Of a DNA stretch of 64,000 nt, positions 1 through 7,833 are shown piece after piece (positions within the stretch are counted from its first letter, which is position 1; each line of letters starts with the position of its first letter). This stretch comes from JAWKSY01 sp041402125 (GTDB lineage: Bacteria; Planctomycetota; GCA-002687715; DRQF01). The position numbers were made by a program, and so were the translations under genes. Under the pieces are notes generated by a model. The model ran no database searches. It was not told the origin of the DNA and was given only the letters and a program-made list of their open reading frames with translations. Location of the stretch: NCBI GenBank assembly GCA_041402125.1, contig JAWKSY010000003.1, forward strand, positions 310,001-374,000, read 5' to 3'.

Positions 1-1
1 G

Positions 2-1051
2 GATCTCGCCGAGATGCCCCACCTCCTGATCGCCGGTCAGACGGGCTCGGGAAAGTCGGTCGCGATCAACACGATCCTCATGAGCCTGATGCTCACGAAG
101 TACCCCGAGGAGGTGCGCCTGATCCTGATCGACCCCAAGATGGTCGAGCTCCAGGCCTTCCGCGCCGTGCCGCACCTGCTCACGCCGGTCGTCACCGACA
201 TGAAGAAGGCGCCGAAGATCCTCGAGTGGGCGGTGGCCACGATGGAGGAGCGCTACGAGCTCCTCGCGGCCGTCGGCGCGAAGAACATCAAGGGCTTCAA
301 CGAGCTGGGCGAGGACGAGGTGCGGGAGCGTCTCGCGGAGCACTTCTCCGACGAGGAGATCGAACAGCGTCCGGTCTCCCTGCCCTACATCGTCGTCGTC
401 GTGGACGAGCTCGCCGATCTCATGATGACGAGCGCGAAGGAGGTCGAGAGCAGCATCTGCCGCCTCGCCCAGAAGTCGCGCGCGGTCGGCATCCACGTCA
501 TCCTCGCCACGCAGCGACCGAGCGTCGACGTCATCACCGGCCTCATCAAGTCGAACATGCCCACCCGGATCTCGTTCCGCGTCGCGAGCGCGATCGACTC
601 GCGCACGATCCTCGACCAGAAGGGCGCGGAGCGCCTGCTGGGCAAGGGCGACATGCTCGTCACCGACCCGCGGAGCGCCACGCCCACGCGCGGTCAGGGC
701 GCGCTCGTCACCGACCGCGAGATCAAGTCGGTGATCAAGTACATCAAGGACGTCGCGAAGCCCGCGTACAGCCCGGTGCTCACGCAGGTCTCGACGTCCG
801 GCGACAGCGGCGGCGGAAGCAATCGCGACCGCGATCCGCTCTACGACGACGCGGTCCGGGCCGTGCTGCAGAGCCGGCGAGGGTCGGTGTCGATGCTCCA
901 GCGCAAGCTCGAGATCGGCTACACGCGCGCGGCGCGACTGGTGGATTTCATGGCCGAGGACGGGATCGTCGGCTCCTTCAAGGGCAGCAAGGCCCGCGAG
1001 GTCACGATGACGCTCGAGGAGTGGGACGCACAGTCTTCGGCGGAGGCTTGA
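2..1051 (+). CDS. ftsK: DNA translocase FtsK, C-terminal part (5' end outside window)
   Basis: C-terminal motor and DNA-reading part of FtsK/SpoIIIE, the hexameric ATPase that pumps chromosome ends through the closing septum. The frame is open from the first bases, so the start lies upstream. Counting from the Met at position 14, the Walker A motif GQTGSGKS is at residues 8-15 and the Walker B stretch VVVVDELADLMM near 126-137. After a Gly/Ser-rich spacer, the last 70 or so residues form the FtsK gamma winged helix (SVSMLQRKLEIGYTRAARL), which in known FtsK reads KOPS sites. The missing N-terminal part would carry the membrane domain and linker. The next gene downstream repeats this gamma domain and carries a membrane domain of its own. 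Confidence 0.95.
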   Translation, partial: DLAEMPHLLIAGQTGSGKSVAINTILMSLMLTKYPEEVRLILIDPKMVELQAFRAVPHLLTPVVTDMKKAPKILEWAVATMEERYELLAAVGAKNIKGFNELGEDEVRERLAEHFSDEEIEQRPVSLPYIVVVVDELADLMMTSAKEVESSICRLAQKSRAVGIHVILATQRPSVDVITGLIKSNMPTRISFRVASAIDSRTILDQKGAERLLGKGDMLVTDPRSATPTRGQGALVTDREIKSVIKYIKDVAKPAYSPVLTQVSTSGDSGGGSNRDRDPLYDDAVRAVLQSRRGSVSMLQRKLEIGYTRAARLVDFMAEDGIVGSFKGSKAREVTMTLEEWDAQSSAEA

Positions 1052-1103
1052 TCCGGTCGGGCGGACCGGAGCGAGACACATCCCGAACGGGGAGGGACGG
1101 TTC

Positions 1104-3428
1104 ATGGTGAAGACGACGGAAACGAAGGATATCGGGCGCATCCTCGCGCAGAGCTGGCCGCTGGCCGTGGTGGGCGCGCTCACCGGCTATCTCGTGGTCA
1201 TCGTGGCGCGCTACGCCCGCGACGGTCACGCCGGGTTCTTCGCGCCGGATCAGGGCTTCGTCGACGACGCGGCGGCGCTTCCGGTGCGGATCTTCGGCGT
1301 GCTCGGAGCGAGCCTGCTGCTGCTCGGGCTCATGCAGTTCGCCCTCTTCGCCTGGTGGCGCAAGCGCCTCGATCACGTGCCTCGCCGGGCGATCGGCCTC
1401 GCCCTGCTCCTCCTCGCCCTCTCGGCCTTCCTCGGGCTGATCGGCGGCGACGGACGGGCCTGGGGCGGCGAGTTCGGCGCGAACCTCGCCCGCGGCTTCG
1501 GCCTCGTGCTGCCGACTCCGCTCGCCCTGCTCGTGGCGACCGGACTGCTCGTCTTCGCCTTCGTGCTCGCCCGCGACTGGTTCTTCTACGAGGCGCTCCG
1601 GCGCTGGATGAACGGCATGCCCGCGGCCGAGGCCTTCGCCCTCGGGATGCCCGCCGGCAACGTCGCGCCGGAGATGGACCGCGACCTCGCCCGCGTCAGC
1701 CACGACCGCGCCGCCTCCGATCGCGGGATCGACGCGGTCCGTCGGCCCGCCGTGGAGCGGCTCGGCACCGCGGCGACGGTGGACAACCGCGACATCCGCG
1801 GTCGCGACAGCTTCCCCGACCTCGAACCCGCCATCGGCGAGCTCGAGGACGTGCGTCCCGTGACGCGGACGATGACGCGGGTCGAGACGATCGCGGTGAC
1901 GCCGGTCGACGACATGGACGAGGCGATGCCCCTCACGGGCGCCCCCGAGGCGCCGAGCCGGACGGAGCCGGCGCGGCCCGTCGTCAGCGGTCTCGGAGAG
2001 CCCGAACTCGCCGCGGCTCCCGCCGAGGACGAGGTCGGCGAGGACGAGGCCCTCGACGCCTTCCTCGCGGAGGAGGACCTCGACTTCGAGGGCGACGTCG
2101 ACGTCGACTTCTCGATGCCGCTGGTGACCGACGACGACGTGTCGCAGGTGATCACCGAGGAGATTCCCATCGTCTCGCTCGACGACGAGGATGTCGACCT
2201 GAGCGAGCCGCTCGGCTTCGGACTGCTCGTGGACGAGGACGACGCCCAGGTCGCCACCGCGCCCGACCTTCGCGAGGCCACCGCCGCCCTCGAGATTCCC
2301 GAGGTCTCCGAACTCGACGAGGACGACGACGAGATCGCCGACTTCGGCCCGATGGAGCTCGAGGCGACGACGGCCTTCGAGGTCGGTGACGACCTCGAGG
2401 AGGAGGACGACGTCGAAGCCTCCGACGAACTCGAGGAGTTCGAGGAAGAGGACGAGATCGAAGCCTCCGATGAGCTCGAAGAGTTCGAGGAAGACGACGA
2501 GATCGAGGCCTCCGACGAGCTCGAGGAGTTCGAGGAGGAGGACGAGGTCGAAGCCTCCGGCGAACTCGAGGAGTTCGAGGAGGAAGACGAGATCGAAGCC
2601 TCCGACGAACTCGAGGAGTTCGAGGAAGAGGACGAGATCGAAGCCTCCGATGAGCTCGAAGAGTTCGAGGAGGAGGACGAGATCGAAGCCTCGGACGCGC
2701 TCGAGGAAACCCCCGAAGCCGCGCTCGAGGGGGCCGTCGAGGAGGAGTCGCTGGACGACTTCTCGGAGGCCGCCTGGAGCCTGGACGCCCCGGAGCAGCC
2801 GGCGGCCCCCGCTCCCCTCCCCCGTCCCTGGGGCGCCCTGCGCGTCGTCAAGGACGAGGAGGACGACGTCGAGGAGGAGGCCACGATCGCCGAGATCCTC
2901 GGCGCCGAGGGCCTCGAGGCCTGGGACGAGGAGCCGGTCGACGCCGAGGTGGCCGAGGCGCCGGCCTGGGTCGAGCACCAGACCGACCTCGTGGACCTCG
3001 AAGGCGTGATGGAGACGTCGATTCCCGCGGTCCCGTCGGAGACCGTCGCGGCCCCGGCGGCCGAGCTTGAACCGACCCTGCCGGAGCCGCACAATGACCG
3101 GCCCTCCGCGGTTCAGGCCGGTATTCCGGACGAGGAGGACTGGGGGTCTTGGCTCGACGACGCACCCGCCGCCGGCCCGGCTCCCGCGCACTCCAGCCTC
3201 GACGCCGACGATGCGGACGTGGACGAGGACACCTTCCGCGCCGCGGTCCGGACCTGCTTCGACCGCGACCGCTGCTCGGTGTCGCTCCTCCAGCGCCACC
3301 TCGGCATCGGATTCGCCGAGGCGGCCGCCTGCGTCGACCGCATGGAGCGCGAAGGCATCGTCGGCCCCTACCGGGGCACCGGCGACCGCGAGCTCCTGGT
3401 GGAGCTCACGGACTGGGAATCGCGCTGA
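1104..3428 (+). CDS. FtsK-like membrane protein lacking the ATPase motor
   Basis: 774-residue protein beginning 52 nt after ftsK. Four hydrophobic segments lie near residues 15-34, 57-78, 93-114 and 131-153, like the FtsK 4-TM anchor. Residues about 300-700 are a very acidic Asp/Glu linker with a perfect-to-near-perfect 15-residue repeat (consensus DEIEASDELEEFEEE, about seven copies). The last 68 residues are a clear FtsK gamma winged helix: SVSLLQRHLGIGF and EGIVGPYRG align directly with SVSMLQRKLEIGY and EGIVGSFKG of the neighbour. No Walker A or Walker B motif is present anywhere. I infer a duplication of ftsK that lost the alpha/beta motor. It could tether or regulate FtsK at the septum, or bind DNA at the membrane. 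The function is unproven. Confidence 0.85.
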   Translation: MVKTTETKDIGRILAQSWPLAVVGALTGYLVVIVARYARDGHAGFFAPDQGFVDDAAALPVRIFGVLGASLLLLGLMQFALFAWWRKRLDHVPRRAIGLALLLLALSAFLGLIGGDGRAWGGEFGANLARGFGLVLPTPLALLVATGLLVFAFVLARDWFFYEALRRWMNGMPAAEAFALGMPAGNVAPEMDRDLARVSHDRAASDRGIDAVRRPAVERLGTAATVDNRDIRGRDSFPDLEPAIGELEDVRPVTRTMTRVETIAVTPVDDMDEAMPLTGAPEAPSRTEPARPVVSGLGEPELAAAPAEDEVGEDEALDAFLAEEDLDFEGDVDVDFSMPLVTDDDVSQVITEEIPIVSLDDEDVDLSEPLGFGLLVDEDDAQVATAPDLREATAALEIPEVSELDEDDDEIADFGPMELEATTAFEVGDDLEEEDDVEASDELEEFEEEDEIEASDELEEFEEDDEIEASDELEEFEEEDEVEASGELEEFEEEDEIEASDELEEFEEEDEIEASDELEEFEEEDEIEASDALEETPEAALEGAVEEESLDDFSEAAWSLDAPEQPAAPAPLPRPWGALRVVKDEEDDVEEEATIAEILGAEGLEAWDEEPVDAEVAEAPAWVEHQTDLVDLEGVMETSIPAVPSETVAAPAAELEPTLPEPHNDRPSAVQAGIPDEEDWGSWLDDAPAAGPAPAHSSLDADDADVDEDTFRAAVRTCFDRDRCSVSLLQRHLGIGFAEAAACVDRMEREGIVGPYRGTGDRELLVELTDWESR
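2407..2715 (+). repeat. 45-bp in-frame tandem repeat (about 7 copies) in the FtsK-like linker
   Basis: Seven consecutive 45-bp units encode DEIEASDELEEFEEE variants: I/V at position 3, D/G at position 7, E/D at the end. Units differ at synonymous sites such as GAC/GAT and CTCGAG/CTCGAA, so the protein sequence is conserved better than the DNA. The acidic codons also hold a long spurious reading frame open on the minus strand (1002-3737). Confidence 0.85.
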
Positions 3429-3486
3429 TCCGCGACGGACGGGCCCCGAGGGCCGCGGTCGCGGCCGAGGCGCCTCGGGGAAGCTC

Positions 3487-4827
3487 GTGTCGGAAACGCG
3501 CAAGGTCTCGCTGATCAGCCTCGGCTGCCCGAAGAACCTCGTCGACTCCGAGGGGATGGTCTCGGACCTCCTCTCGAACGAGATCGAGATGGTGGTCGAT
3601 CCCGCCGACGCGGATCTCGTCGTCGTGAACACCTGCGGCTTCCTCGGCTCGGCCCGGGAGGAGTCTCTCGGCGCGATCCGCGAGGCGATCGCCCTCAAGG
3701 AGCGCGGCGTCCGCGCCGTCGTCGTGACCGGCTGCATGGTCGGCCACTACGAGAAGGAGATCCGCGCCGAGGCCCCCGGCGTCGATCGCCTCGTCGACTT
3801 CGCCGACTACGCCCGTATCGCGCAGATCGCGGACGAACTCCTGCCCGCCCGCGAGGCCGGCGCCTCCTTCGTGCGCCCCGGTCGCCGCGTCCAGGCGCGG
3901 TTGACGCCCGCCCACTTCGCCTACCTGAAGATCAGCGAGGGCTGCAACCACACCTGCAGCTTCTGCGTGATCCCGCGCATCCGCGGCCGGATGCGGAGCG
4001 TTCCCCGCGAGGAACTCGTGGACCGCGCCCGACGCCTCGTCGCCCTGGGCGCCCGCGAGCTCAACGTCGTCGCCCAGGACTCCACGCAGTACGGCATCGA
4101 CCTCTACGGACGCCGGCGTCTCGCGGATCTCCTCCGCGGGCTCGAGACGATCGAGGACCTGCGCTGGATCCGCCTCCTCTACGCCTACCCGACCGAGGTG
4201 GACGACGATCTCCTCGAGGTGCTCGCCGGCGACGGTGCCACCCTCCCCTACATCGACGTGCCGATCCAGCACGTCAGCGACCGGATGCTCACCGCGATGC
4301 GACGCCAGAGCACCGAGGCCCAGGTCGAGGACCTGATGATCCGCCTGCGACGCCGGGTCCCGGACCTCGTGATCCGGACGACGCTGATCGTCGGATTCCC
4401 CGGTGAGACCGAGGAGGACGTCGAGAAGATCCTCGACTTCGTCTCGCGGCATCGCATCGACCGGCTGGGCGTGTTCCCCTACTCGCCCGAGGAGGGGTCT
4501 CCCGCCGCGAGCCTCGAGGACGCGATCCCGGACGAGGTGAAGCAGGACCGGATCGACCGCATCATGACGCGGCAGCGCGAGATCTCGCGGGCCCGCAACG
4601 AGGCCCTCGTCGGCCGGGAGATCGAGGTGCTCGTCGAGGATCCCGGCGAGAACGGCGGCGAAGCGCGCGGGCGGACCTGGATGGACGCGCCGGAGATCGA
4701 CGGCGGCGTCCGCATCGAGGGTCCCTCGCCGGCGCCGGGCCGCATCGTCCGCGCCCGGGTCACGGCGGCGGAAGCCTACGACCTCGTCGTGCGCCCGATC
4801 GAGACGCCGGAGGCGGATCGCCGATGA
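3487..4827 (+). CDS. rimO: Ribosomal protein S12 methylthiotransferase RimO
   Basis: Radical SAM methylthiotransferase that adds a methylthio group to the conserved aspartate of ribosomal protein S12. From the GTG start at 3487 it has 446 residues, the usual RimO length. The N-terminal MTTase domain has the three cluster cysteines C14 (SLGCPKN), C50 (NTCGF) and C83 (TGCMV). The radical SAM motif is C153-x3-C157-x2-C160 in EGCNHTCSFC, followed by IPRIRGRMRS as in RimO rather than MiaB. A TRAM-like domain fills the C-terminus. The frame stays open upstream to 3067, but that part overlaps the previous gene and shows no homology. A GGGGA stretch lies just before the GTG. The stop overlaps the pgsA start (ATGA). 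Confidence 0.95.
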   Translation: MSETRKVSLISLGCPKNLVDSEGMVSDLLSNEIEMVVDPADADLVVVNTCGFLGSAREESLGAIREAIALKERGVRAVVVTGCMVGHYEKEIRAEAPGVDRLVDFADYARIAQIADELLPAREAGASFVRPGRRVQARLTPAHFAYLKISEGCNHTCSFCVIPRIRGRMRSVPREELVDRARRLVALGARELNVVAQDSTQYGIDLYGRRRLADLLRGLETIEDLRWIRLLYAYPTEVDDDLLEVLAGDGATLPYIDVPIQHVSDRMLTAMRRQSTEAQVEDLMIRLRRRVPDLVIRTTLIVGFPGETEEDVEKILDFVSRHRIDRLGVFPYSPEEGSPAASLEDAIPDEVKQDRIDRIMTRQREISRARNEALVGREIEVLVEDPGENGGEARGRTWMDAPEIDGGVRIEGPSPAPGRIVRARVTAAEAYDLVVRPIETPEADRR

Positions 4828-5420
4828 ACCTCGCGAATCGCGTGACGCTGGGACGGCTCCTCTTCGCCGGCGTGAGCTGCCTCTTCCTCCTGCTCGTGCA
4901 GGAGCGGATCGTGACCGGCGACATCCGGCACGACCTCGCCTGGTGGGCGCTCGCCTTCTCCATCGCGGCCACGGCCAGCGACGCGCTCGACGGCTACATC
5001 GCCCGGCGCGACAACACGGTCACCGCCTTCGGTCGCGTCGCCGATCCCTTCGTCGACAAGATCATCGTCTGCGGCAGCTTCGTCCTCCTCCTCGGCATCG
5101 AGGAGTCGGCCGTCTTCATCAAGCCCTGGATGGTCGTCCTGATCCTGTTCCGGGAGTTCCTCGTGACGGGGATCCGCGGCTACATGGAGAGCGTCGGGAT
5201 CGATTTCGGCGCCGACATGGCCGGCAAGATCAAGATGGTCGTTCAGAGCATCCTCGTCGGATTCCTGATCGGCGTCGTCGCCTTCCGCGAGGATCCGGTC
5301 TGGCTCGCTCCCGCCACCTGGGCGCTCGTCTGGTCCACGGTGGCGATCACGGTCTACTCGGGGACGCGCTACGTCGCGCGCGCCGCCCGCGCGATCGGGC
5401 GAGGGAAGGACGCGATTTGA
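4824..5420 (+). CDS. pgsA: CDP-diacylglycerol--glycerol-3-phosphate 3-phosphatidyltransferase
   Basis: Membrane enzyme that makes phosphatidylglycerophosphate from CDP-diacylglycerol and glycerol-3-phosphate, the committed step to phosphatidylglycerol. The 198 residues include the full CDP-alcohol phosphatidyltransferase signature D53-x2-D56-G57-x2-A60-R61-x8-G70-x3-D74-x3-D78. Several hydrophobic helices surround it. The start overlaps the rimO stop by 4 nt and the stop overlaps the pgpA start by 4 nt, so the next enzyme of the same pathway is translationally coupled. Length and motif fit PgsA; other family members such as phosphatidylserine synthase are less likely because pgpA follows. Confidence 0.95.
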   Translation: MNLANRVTLGRLLFAGVSCLFLLLVQERIVTGDIRHDLAWWALAFSIAATASDALDGYIARRDNTVTAFGRVADPFVDKIIVCGSFVLLLGIEESAVFIKPWMVVLILFREFLVTGIRGYMESVGIDFGADMAGKIKMVVQSILVGFLIGVVAFREDPVWLAPATWALVWSTVAITVYSGTRYVARAARAIGRGKDAI

Positions 5421-5881
5421 CGCGCCTCGATCGGATCCTCGGCACCGTCCTCGGGGCGGGAGCGAGTCCGATCATGCCGGGAACCTGCGGCTCGCTCGTC
5501 GCTCTCCTCGTCGCCATCGTCCTCCCGGAGCGCGGCTACGCGTTCTCCTGCGCCGCGCTCGCGGCGGCGGCCACCTTCGGCGGTCTTCCCGTCGCGAGCC
5601 GCTTCATCGCCGGGACCGGCCGGAAGGACCCGCAAGACTTCGTGCTCGACGAGGCGGCCGGTCAGTGGATCGCCTGCTGGCGGCCGACCCCGCCGAGCCT
5701 CCTGGGCTTCGCCCTCGCGTTCCTCCTCTTCCGCCTCTTCGACATGACGAAGTGGGGGCCGGTGGGAAGAGCGGAGCGGTTGCCCGGCGCGCGGGGCGTG
5801 GTCTATGATGACGTCGTCGCGGGACTCATCGCCCTTCCCCTGTCATGGGGCCTCGAGTTCGCCATCCTGCAACTCGTTTGA
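5417..5881 (+). CDS. pgpA: Phosphatidylglycerophosphatase A
   Basis: Dephosphorylates phosphatidylglycerophosphate to phosphatidylglycerol, directly after the PgsA reaction. The 154 residues start at a TTG that overlaps the pgsA stop (TTGA). Family motifs are visible: GASPIMPGTCGS near the N-terminus, DPQDFVLDEAAGQ in the middle, FRLFDMTKWGP and the C-terminal GVVYDDVVAGL with its acidic pair. Hydrophobic stretches fit an inner-membrane protein. In-frame sequence continues upstream inside pgsA but is not homologous to anything, so the TTG is preferred. The usual Lys-Pro after FD is KW here, a small deviation. Confidence 0.9.
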   Translation: MTRLDRILGTVLGAGASPIMPGTCGSLVALLVAIVLPERGYAFSCAALAAAATFGGLPVASRFIAGTGRKDPQDFVLDEAAGQWIACWRPTPPSLLGFALAFLLFRLFDMTKWGPVGRAERLPGARGVVYDDVVAGLIALPLSWGLEFAILQLV

Positions 5882-5890
5882 GCGAGATCC

Positions 5891-7456
5891 ATGCCCCGCA
5901 AACGCGCTGCCGTCTCCGCTCCGGAACCGTCGGAATCCCGGATCACGATCCAGCGTCCGACCACCCGCGGCCCGGGGATCGCCCTCAAGTTCGCGCTCCC
6001 CGTCAGCATCGTCGTCTCGCTCGTCGTCGGCCTCCTCGGCTGGTCGGTGTACACCCAGACCGAGGCGGCCCTGGACGCCTCGATCAACAGCGCGGGCGTG
6101 TTCGCCGCAACGGCCATGGCGGCGCCCGACTGGCACAACGAGGACAACGCGAACCGCCTGAAGGAGCTGCTCGACGACCGCACGATCGAGGTCGCCGTCT
6201 TCGAGAAGGACGACCAGGGACGGCCCTACATCGTCGCGACCGCGACCGGCGCGAAGACCATCGAGGTGCGCGAGCGGCGTGAGGTCGCGAAGATCGGCGA
6301 GGTCACGGTCGATCGCGGGCGCATGTCCGTGGGCGAACGGGTCGACGTCCCCTTCCGGTCCTTCCTCGCCGCGATCCGGCGCCCCGAGGGCGGGCCGCGC
6401 GCGATCGCGAGCGTCCGCGTCTACCTCTCCGAGCAGGCCATCGAGGACGAACTCGGCAGCCTCCTCCGCAAGATCATCGTCTTCTCGCTCCTCGGCATCG
6501 GGGTCGGGATCGCGGTCTCCTTCGTCGTCGCCCGGATGATCACGCGTCCCATCGGCACGCTCGTCCAGGATCTTCGCGCGGTGGCGGGAGGCAACCTCGC
6601 GCATCGCACGCGCGTGCGCTCGCGGGACGAGATCGGCGCCCTCGCCCACGCCTTCGACGAGATGACGCGGGGACTCGAGGAGGGCCGACGCCTTGAGCAG
6701 GACCTGCTCTCGAAGGAGCACCAGGAGCAGATCACGCAGGAGATCCAGGAGCGGCTCTTCCCGCGGGAACTCCCCGCGATTCCCGGGATCGAGGTCGACG
6801 CGGCCTTCGAACCCGCCGGCGACATCTCCAGCGACCTCTTCGACTTCATCGAGGTGGACGACCGCCGCACCGGCTTCCTCCTCCTCTCCGCGAGCGGTCG
6901 CGGCGTTCCGGCGGCGATGGTGCTCGCCATGGCGCGCAGCGTCTTCCGCGCCGTCGCCCCCGGAGTCGCCGACCCGGCCGCGGCGATGAAGCGCATCAAC
7001 GCCCAGCTCTCGCCCGACCTCCGGCGCGGGATGTACGTCACCGCCCTCTACGCGATCTACGACCGCGCGGAGCGGACGCTCAAGCTGGTCTCGGCCGGAC
7101 ACAAGCTCGGCGTCTTCCATCTCGCGGCGGCCTCCGGCGAGTTCGGGACGCTGCATCCCGCCGGCATCGCGATGGGCCTCGACAAGGGACCGGTCTTCGA
7201 TCGCAGTCTCGACGGGGCGCAGGTCGTCCTCGAGCCCGGGGACGGCGTCCTGATGGGGACGGCGGGCCTCCTCGCGCTGCGGCTCGAGAACGGAGAGGCG
7301 CTCGGCGAGGCCCGCTTCGCGGCCAACGCCCGCAAGGCGCTCCAGGAGGGCGGCGACGAGATCGCCCGTCGTCTCGCGAGCCGCATCGGGGCGCACCTCG
7401 CGGCCGATCCCGGCGAGCAGGACCTCACGCTCGTCAGTCTCGCCGTCGCGCGCTGA
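5891..7456 (+). CDS. HAMP-domain SpoIIE/PP2C-type protein with degraded phosphatase active site
   Basis: 521-residue membrane receptor-like protein. A first TM helix lies near residues 31-53, followed by an extracytoplasmic domain of about 140 residues. A second TM near 195-216 leads to a HAMP segment (TRPIGTLVQDLRAVAGGN) and then a PPM/SpoIIE-like domain from about 290 to the end. In active enzymes metal-binding aspartates sit in GGD, DVSGHG/KG, TDG and DDxT motifs. Here these read SSD, SASGRG, TAG and QDLT, so several ligands are gone while the fold signature (SGRGVPAAM, EPGDGVLMGTAGLL) remains. It is probably a signalling scaffold or antagonist rather than an active RsbU-like phosphatase. 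It starts 9 nt after pgpA. Confidence 0.8.
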   Translation: MPRKRAAVSAPEPSESRITIQRPTTRGPGIALKFALPVSIVVSLVVGLLGWSVYTQTEAALDASINSAGVFAATAMAAPDWHNEDNANRLKELLDDRTIEVAVFEKDDQGRPYIVATATGAKTIEVRERREVAKIGEVTVDRGRMSVGERVDVPFRSFLAAIRRPEGGPRAIASVRVYLSEQAIEDELGSLLRKIIVFSLLGIGVGIAVSFVVARMITRPIGTLVQDLRAVAGGNLAHRTRVRSRDEIGALAHAFDEMTRGLEEGRRLEQDLLSKEHQEQITQEIQERLFPRELPAIPGIEVDAAFEPAGDISSDLFDFIEVDDRRTGFLLLSASGRGVPAAMVLAMARSVFRAVAPGVADPAAAMKRINAQLSPDLRRGMYVTALYAIYDRAERTLKLVSAGHKLGVFHLAAASGEFGTLHPAGIAMGLDKGPVFDRSLDGAQVVLEPGDGVLMGTAGLLALRLENGEALGEARFAANARKALQEGGDEIARRLASRIGAHLAADPGEQDLTLVSLAVAR

Positions 7457-7515
7457 GGAGAACGCCGCTTCACGGGAGCGGCCGCCGGACGACCGATCGA
7501 AGGGAGCGAGCCGCG

Positions 7516-7833
7516 GTGAAGATCCAGGCCTTCCAGCAGCTCATCGAGCGCATCTACCTGAGGAAGGACGCGGCGCGCGGCCTCGAGGGGACCTTCATGT
7601 GGTTCGCGGAGGAGGTCGGAGAGCTCTCGAGGGCGCTCCGACGCGGCGATCGGCGCAACCTCGAGGAGGAGTTCGCGGACGTGCTCGCCTGGCTGGCGAC
7701 GCTTGCCAGCCTGGCGGAGGTCGACCTCCAGGCCGCGGCCGAACGCAAGTACGGCGCGGGCTGCCCGAAGTGCGGGCAGGCGCCCTGTCGCTGCGCCGAA
7801 CCCCTCCTCCCGGAGGATCGGGGCGCGGAATGA
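7516..7833 (+). CDS. MazG-like nucleotide pyrophosphohydrolase with C-terminal Cys knuckle
   Basis: 105-residue all-alpha NTP-PPase of the MazG family, which hydrolyses (d)NTPs to monophosphates and pyrophosphate. The metal-binding acidic motifs are E32-E33-x2-E36 and E51-E52-x2-D55. The protein ends with an added knuckle, C84-x2-C87-x4-C92-x-C94, likely to bind zinc. GTG start at 7516; GGGAGC lies 10 nt upstream. The stop overlaps the priA ATG (ATGA), coupling nucleotide-pool cleaning to the replication restart gene. The exact substrate cannot be read from sequence. Confidence 0.85.
   Translation: MKIQAFQQLIERIYLRKDAARGLEGTFMWFAEEVGELSRALRRGDRRNLEEEFADVLAWLATLASLAEVDLQAAAERKYGAGCPKCGQAPCRCAEPLLPEDRGAE

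Noticed and set aside
1002..3737. 911-residue open frame on the minus strand opposite the FtsK-like gene
   Set aside because: It is kept open by the acidic codons and repeat on the plus strand, has no recognisable domain, and the plus-strand protein has clear homology.
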